A stretch of DNA of 56,673 nt from a virus: positions 1 through 56,673 of IMG/VR virus record IMGVR_UViG_3300036851_000348, one strand, 5' to 3'. The stretch's first letter is position 1, and each line of letters starts with the position of its first letter. The notes beneath the pieces are model-generated. The model was not told the origin of the DNA. It saw only the letters and a program-made list of their open reading frames with translations, and did no database searches. The position numbers and the translations under genes are program-made. Below, piece by piece: positions 20,865 through 27,783 of the stretch.

Positions 20865-21838
20865 TACTGGGGGGCTACGTCGCGGGCGGGGCGTTTTACG
20901 CCGGCGCGATCTACGCGCAACAGCAACGCGGCTATCCGAGTATCGCCGACTACAGGCGCGCCGAGCAGGGCGGCTTCAGCGTGTTTTGTGCGTTCCTTTG
21001 GCCCATCACCCAGTTTCTCTACTGGTTCATGCCGTTCGGCGAGGGCGCGCCGTGGCTCGGCTGGCTTTGTCCCTTCACGGAGGATCGTCATGGAAATCGG
21101 CAAGCCCATTCGCAAGTTCGAGGTGGTGCCCAAGGTCATGCCTGCTGCGGTTCCTGCCTCGCCTGCACCGCTCCCGAGCCGGGAGCCGGCCCGAGCGCCG
21201 GAACGCAAGGAGCCGGTCCCGGCCAAGTGACCTCGTCCACGGGCCGCGTGCAGTGGTCCCCGCCGCCGCCGCCATTGCCGCCGCCCGTGCTCTGCCAGTG
21301 TCCGACGTGCCAGGCCGTCACCGCCACGGGCGAGGTGCACGAATGTCCGGTGGTCAGCGACAACGACCGCGCCGCAGTGCGGACGATCCAGGATCTCTGC
21401 GCCGCCGGCCTGACGCCGGAAGAGATCGCGACCGACATGGGCGTGGTGCTCGGATGGCGCGTGTGGAACATGGACTCGAGCGGGCTGCACGGGGCGGGGA
21501 CGGGTTCGATAACGACGTGGCCGATGGACGCGCCGATGCTGGCCGTCTGCGTCGAGTCGGGCTGCCGCGGCCGCGGCACGCACTGCGGGCTAATCCCGGG
21601 ACACGGCTACGACCGCGAGACAAAGCCGATCTGCCGCATTCATGCGCTGAAGCAGAAGGCCGACCACCACATGGGCGCGCCCCCCCTCGTCGGCGCCGTC
21701 GCGCTCTGGGGCGAGGTCATCGAGTGCGAGACCGGGTATCTCGCGACACGCGCCTATCCCCTGGCGCTTCCCTCCCCGGTCCTCGCCCGCGCCTATCGGG
21801 TGTGCCACCTAGCAACCGCCGTGCCACTCCCGCGTTAA
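20849..21838 (+). CDS. Membrane segment fused in frame to a conserved C-terminal domain
   Basis: 329 residues without a stop. Residues 1-75 are a small membrane protein (WLILGGYVAGGAFYAGAIYAQQQ; FCAFLWPITQFLYWFMPFG). Residues ~80-130 are low complexity and overlap another gene in a different frame (21090-21230). From ~145 a second conserved part begins: CPTCQAVTATGEVHECPV, AAVRTIQDLCAAGLTPEEIA, GHGYDRETKPICRIHALK, ALWGEVIECETGYLATRAYPLAL. A GTG at 21227 overlapping the nested gene's stop (GTGA) could start this second domain separately (21227-21838, 203 residues). I favour two proteins that happen to share an open frame. Confidence 0.5.
   Translation: MWGWLILGGYVAGGAFYAGAIYAQQQRGYPSIADYRRAEQGGFSVFCAFLWPITQFLYWFMPFGEGAPWLGWLCPFTEDRHGNRQAHSQVRGGAQGHACCGSCLACTAPEPGAGPSAGTQGAGPGQVTSSTGRVQWSPPPPPLPPPVLCQCPTCQAVTATGEVHECPVVSDNDRAAVRTIQDLCAAGLTPEEIATDMGVVLGWRVWNMDSSGLHGAGTGSITTWPMDAPMLAVCVESGCRGRGTHCGLIPGHGYDRETKPICRIHALKQKADHHMGAPPLVGAVALWGEVIECETGYLATRAYPLALPSPVLARAYRVCHLATAVPLPR
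21090..21230 (+). CDS. 46-residue Pro-rich protein nested in another frame
   Basis: MEIGKPIRKFEVVPKVM followed by a Pro/Ala/Glu-rich tail ending EKVP-like (PERKEPVPAK). Such 'MEIGKP.R..EV.P' micro-proteins are common in phages. ACGGAGGATCGTC gives GGAGG 8 nt before the ATG, a stronger ribosome-binding site than that of the overlapping long frame. The stop overlaps a GTG that can start the next domain (GTGA). Confidence 0.6.
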   Translation: MEIGKPIRKFEVVPKVMPAAVPASPAPLPSREPARAPERKEPVPAK

Positions 21839-21907
21839 CGATTCGGGCTTTCTTGCCCGCCCGCCCGGTGTCGGACTGTTGACGGTTTGGGGCTAACTTC
21901 CGGGAAC

Positions 21908-21977
21908 GCTGCGAGAGCCGCGCGTGCCCGCTCCAGCCGTGCCCTGACGGCCTCCGGCCCCGGCTCTCGCAGCTTTT
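21908..21977 (+). terminator. Large stem-loop with 13-bp perfect stem
   Basis: GCTGCGAGAGCCG (21908-21920) pairs perfectly with CGGCTCTCGCAGC (21961-21973), followed by TTTT. The 40-nt loop can itself form GCCGT/ACGGC and GGCC/GGCC hairpins. It lies 70 nt after the end of the rightward operon's last large gene and before a regulator-like gene, so a terminator, processed 3' end or structured RNA are all possible. Confidence 0.5.
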
Positions 21978-22050
21978 CCTCCCCGTTCCGCAGGTCGCCG
22001 CCATCCTCCCTCGCGAGCTCGTCGCCACGCTTGAGGCGCGCCGGCGCGCG

Positions 22051-22236
22051 TTGAGGCTCGGCCGCCTGGCGCTGTGCGAGAAGATCGGCGTCAACGAGCA
22101 GTGCGTCATGAAGTGGGAGCGGGGGACCAACCAGCCGCTGCTCGGCAACCTCATCGCGTGGGCCGGGGCGCTGGGACTCGAGCTACGGATTGGTCCCAAA
22201 ACGGACACGCGAAAATCGCAACCCGAAGATTCATGA
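22051..22236 (+). CDS. XRE-type helix-turn-helix protein (start uncertain)
   Basis: At least 61 residues. LGRLALCEKIGVNEQCVMKWERGTNQPLLGNLIAWAGALGLEL is an XRE helix-turn-helix. The homologous reading continues upstream without a stop (ELVATLEARRRA precedes the TTG at 22051), and that extra helix is usual in the family, yet no ATG/GTG/TTG is available there. Start may be a rare codon near 22003 (ATC) or the TTG. Lies just downstream of the 13-bp stem-loop. Confidence 0.55.
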   Translation: MRLGRLALCEKIGVNEQCVMKWERGTNQPLLGNLIAWAGALGLELRIGPKTDTRKSQPEDS

Positions 22237-22243
22237 ACCACCC

Positions 22244-22474
22244 ATGTCCTCGCTCACGAAACGCAATCCTGGGGCGGCCGGGCCCAAGGTGCGTAAGTTC
22301 GTCAAGGGCTGGGCGGCGCCCCGGGACTACGTGAAGGCGCACTTCTACCGCAGGGAAGACGCCGGCCTCGCGGTCAGATCGTGCGGCGGCGTCGCGTGGG
22401 CCGGCGATCTGCACGAGCCGGGTATCCGCCACGAGTGCAAAGTCTGCCTTCGGGTGCTATACGGCCGCGCATGA
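22244..22474 (+). CDS. Small hypothetical protein with C-terminal Cys/His cluster
   Basis: 76 residues, basic N-terminus (MSSLTKRNPGAAGPKVRKFVKG) and an ending SCGG...GIRHECKVCLRVLYG with possible zinc ligands. ATG 7 nt after the previous stop. The stop overlaps the next start (ATGA). Function unknown. Confidence 0.55.
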   Translation: MSSLTKRNPGAAGPKVRKFVKGWAAPRDYVKAHFYRREDAGLAVRSCGGVAWAGDLHEPGIRHECKVCLRVLYGRA

Positions 22475-22773
22475 ACGAGCCCACGCCGGCTGAAAGTTCC
22501 GATTCCCAGCTCGCCGATTTCATCGGCTGGAAAAAAGCCGCGTCCGCCCGCGCGCTGGACGAGGAAACGCCATGGACCGACGAGGCGAAGCGGCGGCGGA
22601 AGAAGAAGTACGTAGGCGAATTGTTCGAGGTCTCCGTTGTCAGGTCGACGAGGCCATATTTGTCGACCAGCGCGGTCGTCGCGAAACTAGGCCAGGCGTG
22701 GGTCAAAGCGCATTCGAAGCTGGCGCGCTATTCGAGCGTAAGAGCGACCGCAAGACAGAAGCCGCAGGCTTAG
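22471..22773 (+). CDS. Hypothetical basic protein
   Basis: 100 residues: acidic N-terminus MNEPTPAESSDSQLADFIGW, a basic segment EAKRRRKKKYVGELF and a C-terminal part (STSAVVAKLGQAWVKAHSKLARYSSVR). No family recognised. Coupled to the preceding gene; converges with the minus-strand gene ending at 22781. Confidence 0.55.
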   Translation: MNEPTPAESSDSQLADFIGWKKAASARALDEETPWTDEAKRRRKKKYVGELFEVSVVRSTRPYLSTSAVVAKLGQAWVKAHSKLARYSSVRATARQKPQA

Positions 22774-22780
22774 AGCGGTT

Positions 22781-22993
22781 TCAGGATTGGCTGTAGCCGC
22801 TCATCCGCCGGAAAAGCGCGCGCGCGAATGCAATGCGTTTCTGTTGAGGGCCCATCTTGGCGCCGTCCTCGCCCCATTCGCTCGGCGTCCACCAGCCGAC
22901 CTCGACGCCCGCTTCGATGTAGAGCCGCCATATCTCCTCATCGGTCCAGCGGCCCGTCGGTTGGCGCTTTACCTCGATCTCGTCCGCGATCAC
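22781..22993 (-). CDS. Lone minus-strand small protein
   Basis: 70 residues: IEVKRQPTGRWTDEEIWRLYIEAGVEVGWWTPSEWGEDGAKMGPQQKRIAFARALFRRM, Trp-rich and protein-like. GTG start with AAGGGG about 10 nt upstream. It is the only minus-strand gene among its plus-strand neighbours, head-to-head with the degenerate HNH gene at 23056. No family recognised; a moron-like insertion is possible. Confidence 0.55.
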   Translation of the reverse strand: MIADEIEVKRQPTGRWTDEEIWRLYIEAGVEVGWWTPSEWGEDGAKMGPQQKRIAFARALFRRMSGYSQS

Positions 22994-23055
22994 CCGTGCG
23001 TCCCCTTACGCGACCCTCGACTGTCCATAATAGCCATTACAACACTGACCCTCCA

Positions 23056-23496
23056 ATGCCGCATTCGGCCGACGACCTCGCCACGCTTCAGGCGAGGACG
23101 CGCTACGTCGAGCCGTCGGGGTGCTGGCACTGGACCGGGCCGCTCACCTCCAAGGGCTATCCCTCTCTAGAGCTCAACGGCCGCCAGGTGCTCGCGGTTC
23201 GCGCGTCCTATGTCGCGCAGAACGGCCCTATTCCGCCCGGTTCGCGGCCGATCCAGTCGTGCTCGGACCCGCTCTGCATCTGCCCGTTCCATCTGAAGCT
23301 GGTCGCCGAATCGTTCCGGCGTCCGCCGCGCGCCGGCGTCAACGGCGGCGTCAGAATCCGGAAACTAACCAACGACCAGGTGCGCCAAATCCGCGCCTCG
23401 ACCGAGAATGAAAACATTCTAGCCGAGCGCTTCAAAATCACCCGGTCGCACGTCCTCGACATCCGCTCGGGACGGCGCAAAGCGGCCGTGCTCTAG
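23056..23496 (+). CDS. HNH-like protein with altered catalytic residues
   Basis: 146 residues. GCWHWTGPLTSKGYPSLELNGR and VRASYVAQNGPIPPGSRPIQSCSDPLCICPFHLKLV align with the HNH_3 fold, but the usual catalytic His before C (as in CHRC or DHKC) is Gln-Ser here and the CVNP Asn is Ile (CICPF). A C-terminal helix-turn-helix follows: KLTNDQVRQIRASTENENILAERFKITRSHVLDIRSGRR. This suggests a homing endonuclease that lost cutting but kept DNA binding. Confidence 0.75.
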   Translation: MPHSADDLATLQARTRYVEPSGCWHWTGPLTSKGYPSLELNGRQVLAVRASYVAQNGPIPPGSRPIQSCSDPLCICPFHLKLVAESFRRPPRAGVNGGVRIRKLTNDQVRQIRASTENENILAERFKITRSHVLDIRSGRRKAAVL

Positions 23497-23533
23497 GCGC
23501 ACGCACGGGCACGCTCTAATCAAAGGAATTCAA

Positions 23534-23896
23534 ATGCGAGGGGGGCGCCGCCCCGGCGCCGGCCGCAAGCGCGGCTCGGTCACCAAGAAGACGCGCGAGG
23601 TCGCGGTCGAGGCGGCCAAGCAGGGCATTTCGCCCGCCGATGTGATGCTTGAGGCGATGCGCCAGCAGTATTCGCTCGCACGAGACGCGTCCGAGCCGGA
23701 GATCAAGGCGCTCTTCCTGTCGCGCGCCGCCCAGATCGCCAAGGACGTCGCGCCCTACGTACATCCGAGAATCACGCCGGTCGAGCCCAGGAAAGACGAC
23801 GCGGGCGAAGCGGCCCCGGCCATGAGCGAGAACGAGATCCTGCGCCGCCTGGTATTCACGTTCCTGCGCGCCCACGACAACCCCGCAACAGAGTAG
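23534..23896 (+). CDS. Possible terminase small subunit-like protein
   Basis: 120 residues: a basic N-terminus RGGRRPGAGRKRGSVTKKTRE, then EAAKQGISPADVMLEAMRQQY, RAAQIAKDVAPYVHPRITPVE, and an acidic end. The 'GGRRPGAGRKKG..TK' opening and 'A...APY.HPRL..VE' close are typical of small DNA-binding phage proteins often annotated as small terminase. It lies 13 kb from terL, which weakens that reading. AAAGGAATTC gives the ribosome-binding site. Confidence 0.6.
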   Translation: MRGGRRPGAGRKRGSVTKKTREVAVEAAKQGISPADVMLEAMRQQYSLARDASEPEIKALFLSRAAQIAKDVAPYVHPRITPVEPRKDDAGEAAPAMSENEILRRLVFTFLRAHDNPATE

Positions 23897-23902
23897 CCGC
23901 CC

Positions 23903-24319
23903 ATGACCGCCAGCGACATCTTTGAGACCGACCTCGCGAAGATGATCTTCAACGCGTCGACGAGCGTCGTGTTCTCCTCGACCATGCTGTACATCTCACT
24001 GCACACTGCGGCACCCGGCGATGCGGGGAGCCAGATCACAAGCGAGACGACCTACACCGGCTACACCCGGATCGGCGTGTCGAAGGTCGGGACGACCGGT
24101 TTCACCGTCGCCGGCGACCTCGCCTACAACACGACGACGATCACGTTCCCGCAGTGCACCGGCGGGTCCGGCACGATCACTCATTTCGGCATCGGCTGCT
24201 CGTCGGGCACCTCGACCGGCTACCTGGTGTTCGACTCCTCGATCACCACCGCGCTCGCCGTGTCCTCGGGCGTGACGCCGTCGTTCGCGTCGACCGCGCT
24301 CCAGGTCTCGATCGCCTAG
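23903..24319 (+). CDS. Virion-associated tail fibre-like protein
   Basis: 138 residues, beta-rich. LYISLHTAAPGDAGSQITSETTYTGYTRIGVSK, then TITFPQCTGGSGTITHFGIGCSSGTSTGYLVFDSSITTALAVSSGVTPSF follows a well-known phage family ('LHTADPG..G.Q...E..Y.GY.R..V...' and 'FGIG....G...L..G.L...L.I..G..P.F') annotated as tail fibre or structural protein. Confidence 0.75.
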   Translation: MTASDIFETDLAKMIFNASTSVVFSSTMLYISLHTAAPGDAGSQITSETTYTGYTRIGVSKVGTTGFTVAGDLAYNTTTITFPQCTGGSGTITHFGIGCSSGTSTGYLVFDSSITTALAVSSGVTPSFASTALQVSIA

Positions 24320-24328
24320 TCCGGGGCG

Positions 24329-25009
24329 ATGGAGTTCGCGCCCGAGTTGCTGGCGCTCTACCGGGCGAGCGGCCTGCCGCCCGACCAGATCACCGAGGAC
24401 GACCGGCAGACGCTGCTCGAGCTTGCGGCCGGCCGGCACCTCGTCTTCGAGGTCGGGACCTACCTCGGCGCGTCGGCCGAGATGATGCTGGTCGGGCAGC
24501 GCGGCGCCGGCGTCGTCATCACCCTCGACACCTTCGGCGGCTCACCCGAGGACTGGACCAGCTGGCACGAGAATAAGCCGCCGCCCGACGGCGCCATGCA
24601 GGCGATCGCCAGGGGTAGGCTCGCGCGCTTCGGCGACCGCTGCCAGATCATGCAGGCGCCGAGCCCGGCGGTGGCGAGCATCTTCGCCGACGGCATCGCC
24701 GATCTCGTGTTTCTCGACGGCGAGCATCACTACACGGCCATCCTCGCCGACATCCGCGCCTGGCTGCCCAAGCTGAAGCCGGGCGGGCTGATGGCCGGCC
24801 ACGACTACGACAAGGAGGCCGACGCGCTGATGCGCGGCGACCCGGCCGAGTTCGAGCGCCGGTCGCATTACACGTTTTACGAAGGCCTGCACTACGGCGT
24901 GGCGCGCGCCGTCAACGAGATTTTCGCGACGCACGAGCTGGCGCCGCGCAAGGGCTCCTCGATCTGGTGGGCGCGGCCCGAATGGGCGCGGTTCGACAAC
25001 GCGGACTAG
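24329..25009 (+). CDS. Class I SAM-dependent methyltransferase
   Basis: 226 residues. EVGTYLGASAEMML is SAM motif I, VVITLDTFGG the acidic strand 2, DLVFLDGEHHYTAILADIRAWLPKLKPGGLMAGHDYD the post-I region of the Methyltransf_24 type. Such enzymes act on small molecules or glycans rather than DNA. Its place among glycan genes suggests sugar O-methylation (inference). Confidence 0.8.
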   Translation: MEFAPELLALYRASGLPPDQITEDDRQTLLELAAGRHLVFEVGTYLGASAEMMLVGQRGAGVVITLDTFGGSPEDWTSWHENKPPPDGAMQAIARGRLARFGDRCQIMQAPSPAVASIFADGIADLVFLDGEHHYTAILADIRAWLPKLKPGGLMAGHDYDKEADALMRGDPAEFERRSHYTFYEGLHYGVARAVNEIFATHELAPRKGSSIWWARPEWARFDNAD

Positions 25010-25371
25010 TCGACCTCGACGTTCTTGAACGTGGCGAGAAACCGCCACGTCGGGCAGCCGAGGTCGGGCGTCGTCGAGCAGTTGAGGATCAGCATCGAGT
25101 GCCCGATGGCGACGCGGCCGGTCTCGAACGACTTCTGCCAGTAGCGGAACGAACTGGACAGCGTCGCAAGCGCGTGCAGCGTGACCAGCGTGTTCTCGCG
25201 GATGCAGGTGTCGAATACCTCAGTTTCGTAGGCCGGCGTGCCGATCTGCCCGTTGACGATCGGCGTGATGTTCAACTGCACCTCGACCGCCTTGTTGCGG
25301 CAGTCGTCCCAGTCGGCGAGGGCGGCGCTCGACAACAGGCTCAACGCCAACGCGGCAAGCATGGTCTTCAT
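25006..25371 (-). CDS. Exported protein, moron-like
   Basis: 121 residues with a clear signal peptide (KTMLAALALSLLSSAALA, cleavage before DWDD) and three Cys (DDCRN, DTCIR, LNCST) plus one near CPTW, giving possible disulfides. AAAGGAGACCCCC precedes the ATG. It runs against the surrounding late genes and faces a divergent regulator with two operators, the hallmarks of an autonomous lysogeny-type cargo gene. Function unknown. Confidence 0.75.
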   Translation of the reverse strand: MKTMLAALALSLLSSAALADWDDCRNKAVEVQLNITPIVNGQIGTPAYETEVFDTCIRENTLVTLHALATLSSSFRYWQKSFETGRVAIGHSMLILNCSTTPDLGCPTWRFLATFKNVEVD

Positions 25372-25400
25372 GGGGGTCTCCTTTGGTTGTCCCGATGAAA

Positions 25401-25420
25401 CTGTCGCACACATGCGACAG
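25401..25420. promoter_or_regulatory. Operator 1 of the exported-protein cassette
   Basis: CTGTCGCA-CACA-TGCGACAG is a perfect inverted repeat with 8-bp arms and a 4-nt spacer. It lies between a -35-like TTGACG (minus strand 25429-25424) and the start of the exported-protein gene, so a bound regulator would block that promoter. Confidence 0.75.
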
Positions 25421-25448
25421 CGGCGTCAACAGGAGGACCGTGGGATAT

Positions 25449-25462
25449 TCGCAACCGTGCGA
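25449..25462. promoter_or_regulatory. Operator 2 of the exported-protein cassette
   Basis: TCGCA-ACCG-TGCGA repeats the core and the 4-nt spacer of operator 1, centre to centre 45 bp apart. It overlaps the -35 region of the regulator's own promoter, which would give autoregulation. Confidence 0.68.
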
Positions 25463-25471
25463 CGGGCGTGC

Positions 25472-25477
25472 TAATGT
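25472..25477 (+). promoter_or_regulatory. -10 box of a leaderless regulator promoter
   Basis: TAATGT ends 6 nt before the regulator ATG at 25484, so transcription should begin at or next to the A of ATG. No ribosome-binding site is visible. A weak -35 (TTCGCA, 25448-25453) overlaps operator 2. The same -10 to ATG spacing occurs at 14502/14509. Confidence 0.5.
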
Positions 25478-25483
25478 CCAGCC

Positions 25484-25669
25484 ATGAGGCTCGGGGACTA
25501 TCTCAACGCGGCGAAGCTCACGCCGGACGAATTCGCGGCGTTGGCGCAAGTGCATCGCGCCACGATCTACCGGGTTCTCAACGAGCCGGGCTACGCGCCG
25601 AGCCTCAAGACCGCGCTCGCCATCGAGAAAGCATCCCATCGCAAGGTACGGCCCGCCGATTTGGCGTAG
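25484..25669 (+). CDS. Small helix-turn-helix regulator
   Basis: 61 residues, a single XRE-like domain: LGDYLNAAKLTPDEFAALAQVHRATIYRVLNEPGYAPSLKTALAIEKASHRKVRPADL. The recognition helix is around VHRATIYRVL. Divergent from the exported-protein gene with the paired TCGCA-N4-TGCGA operators between them, its likely binding sites. Confidence 0.8.
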   Translation: MRLGDYLNAAKLTPDEFAALAQVHRATIYRVLNEPGYAPSLKTALAIEKASHRKVRPADLA

Positions 25670-25803
25670 GCCCTAGGCCCACTAATGGCCGAGCGCAAAC
25701 TCGCTGATTAGGCGCGCCCACTCCGGCCGCGCCCGGCCGACTGATCTTTCCACACTTCGACGCCCGCCCGTGAGGTCGGCGGCGTAGGGAGGCCCGGCCG
25801 CCC

Positions 25804-27774
25804 GTGACCCAGACGATCTATTCGACCTCGACCTCGACGACGTTCACCGTCCCGGACGGCGTCAGCTCGATCACCATCAAGGCGTGGGGCGCCGGCGCTG
25901 GTGGCGGCGGCTCGACGCTCGGCGGGGCTGGTGGCGGCGGCGGGTTCGCCAGTGCGCTCGTCACCGTCACCTCGGGCCAGGTCCTCAACATCCTGGTCGG
26001 CGGCGGCGGCGCCGGCGGCGACGTCGTCGGCACCAGCGTCGGGTCGTCGGGTCGCGTCGGCGGCGGCTCGACCGGCGTCTCGGCCGGGGGCGGCGAGGGC
26101 GGCACCGGCGTCGACGCCGCGGCAGGCGGCGGCGGCGGCGGCGGCTATTCGGCCGTCCATCGCTCGACCACCGATTGGCTGGTCATCGCCGGCGGTGGTG
26201 GTGGTGGCGGCGGGCGCGGCAACACCACGTCGGGCAGCGCCGGGGGCGCCGGCGGCGGCGGTGCCGGCGTGGCGGGCTCGTCCGCGGCGGCCCTCACCGG
26301 CGGCGGCTTCGGCTCGACCACGGCGGGCGGCGCGGTCGGCTCGGGCACGGCGACCGGCTCGTCGGGCACGCAATTCGGCGGCGGCGGCGCCGGCAAGGAC
26401 GCGACCGGCGACGATACGGGCGGCGGCGGCGGCGGCGGCGGGGGTTACTGGGGCGGTGGCGGCGGCGGCGCCAATAGCCTCGGCGACACGGCCGGCTCGG
26501 GCGGCGGCGGCGGATCGGGCTTTCTGACCTCGTCGGCGTCCGCCCTCAGCGTCGCGGCGGGCTCGGGCATCAACCCGGGCTCGACGGCCGACGCCGATTA
26601 CGCCTCGCCGGCTGGCCGCGGCGGCCTCGCCAATGCCGTCGGCAACGCTGGACGCATCGTCCTCGACTACACCGCCGCTGCGGGCGGCGTCCTCGCCGGC
26701 TCGGCCCTTGTCACGTTCGTCCCCGCAGCGGGGATTTCCGCGGCCGCGAGCATCGGCGGCACGGCCACCGTCACGTTTTCGCCCGCGGCGGGGATCACCG
26801 CGACCGCGAGCATCGGCGGCGCGGCGACGGTTACGTTCTCGCCCATCGCCGCGCTCGAAACGTTCTACGCCATCTCGGGCGCGGCGACCGTCACGTTCGC
26901 TCCGGCGGCCGGAATATCCGCAACCGCCCGCATTGGCGGCGCGGCCACCGTCACGTTCAGCCCGGCCGCGGGCATTTCGGCGGATGCGCGGATCGGCGGC
27001 GCTGCAACCGTCTCGTTCGAGCCCGACGGCGCGCTCGAGGACATCACCCCGCCGCCGGGCGCGATCGACGGCAGCGCCACGCTCACGTTCACGCCGGCGG
27101 CCGGGATCAGCGCGACCGCTTCGATCGGCGGCGCTGCGACACTCACGTTCAGCCAATGTGTAGTCTCCGAGACCGGCTGGACGTTCCCCGGTTTCGCCGA
27201 CGACTACGACGACAACGGCGGCGTGTTGTGGGTCGCCAACGGCAACTTCCTCGCCGATGACGGCCTCGAGACGCGCGTCACCCTGACCGCCGCCTCGACC
27301 GCGTCGCAGCTCAACTACGCGCGATTGTTCGGTTTCGCCGTTCCGTCGGCCGCCACGGTGCTCGGCGTCAGCGCCCGCCTCGAACGCCGCATCGCCGCCG
27401 GCAACGCCGTCGACCGCCGCATCGTCCTCTTCGACAACACCGGCGCGCCCAACGGCAACAACGAGGCCGACTCGGCCTTGCGTTGGCCGGCGGTCGCGAC
27501 GCCGCGCGACTATGGCGGCGGCGGGTATCTCTGGGGCTCTACGGCGTGGACGCCGGCGGTCGTCAACTCGTCGGACTTCGGAATCGGCATCAGCGCGCTC
27601 TATGCCAACTCATCGACCAATACGAGCGCGCGCGCCGACTACGTCCAGCTCAACGTGACTCACGAGCAATGCTACCCCGGCGTTCTGACCGACGCCTCGG
27701 CCGCCGCCGCCCTCACCAAGTTCGTCTACCGCGGCAGAACCCGCCGCCTCCGCGCCAAGAAGCAAACCGTGTAG
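25804..27774 (+). CDS. Glycine-rich tail fibre/adhesin with 20-residue repeats
   Basis: 656 residues, GTG start. Residues 1-35 form the 'FTVP.GV..I.IKAWGAGGGG' opening of glycine-rich surface domains; ~30-265 is extremely Gly-rich with poly-Gly runs, as in polyglycine-II fibre tips. Residues ~295-455 hold about eight 20-residue repeats with consensus GAATVTFSPAAGISATASIG. The last ~200 residues (WTFPGFADDYDDNGGVLWVANGNF onward) are a compact beta-type domain. Likely a host-binding fibre; no intramolecular chaperone motif seen. Confidence 0.78.
   Translation: MTQTIYSTSTSTTFTVPDGVSSITIKAWGAGAGGGGSTLGGAGGGGGFASALVTVTSGQVLNILVGGGGAGGDVVGTSVGSSGRVGGGSTGVSAGGGEGGTGVDAAAGGGGGGGYSAVHRSTTDWLVIAGGGGGGGGRGNTTSGSAGGAGGGGAGVAGSSAAALTGGGFGSTTAGGAVGSGTATGSSGTQFGGGGAGKDATGDDTGGGGGGGGGYWGGGGGGANSLGDTAGSGGGGGSGFLTSSASALSVAAGSGINPGSTADADYASPAGRGGLANAVGNAGRIVLDYTAAAGGVLAGSALVTFVPAAGISAAASIGGTATVTFSPAAGITATASIGGAATVTFSPIAALETFYAISGAATVTFAPAAGISATARIGGAATVTFSPAAGISADARIGGAATVSFEPDGALEDITPPPGAIDGSATLTFTPAAGISATASIGGAATLTFSQCVVSETGWTFPGFADDYDDNGGVLWVANGNFLADDGLETRVTLTAASTASQLNYARLFGFAVPSAATVLGVSARLERRIAAGNAVDRRIVLFDNTGAPNGNNEADSALRWPAVATPRDYGGGGYLWGSTAWTPAVVNSSDFGIGISALYANSSTNTSARADYVQLNVTHEQCYPGVLTDASAAAALTKFVYRGRTRRLRAKKQTV
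26692..27160 (+). repeat. 60-bp tandem repeats encoding GAATVTFSPAAGISATASIG-like units
   Basis: About eight in-frame 60-bp units inside the glycine-rich fibre gene. Units keep G-x-A-x-V-T-F-x-P and differ most at the end; one is interrupted by EDITPPPGAID. Unit number could vary by slipped recombination, changing fibre length. Confidence 0.8.
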
Positions 27775-27783
27775 GTAACCCCC

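Noticed and set aside
25708-27156. 482-residue minus-strand ORF opposite the glycine-rich fibre
   Set aside because: Complement of GGC/GGN codons gives Arg/Ala/Gly strings; the plus frame has clear domains and repeats.
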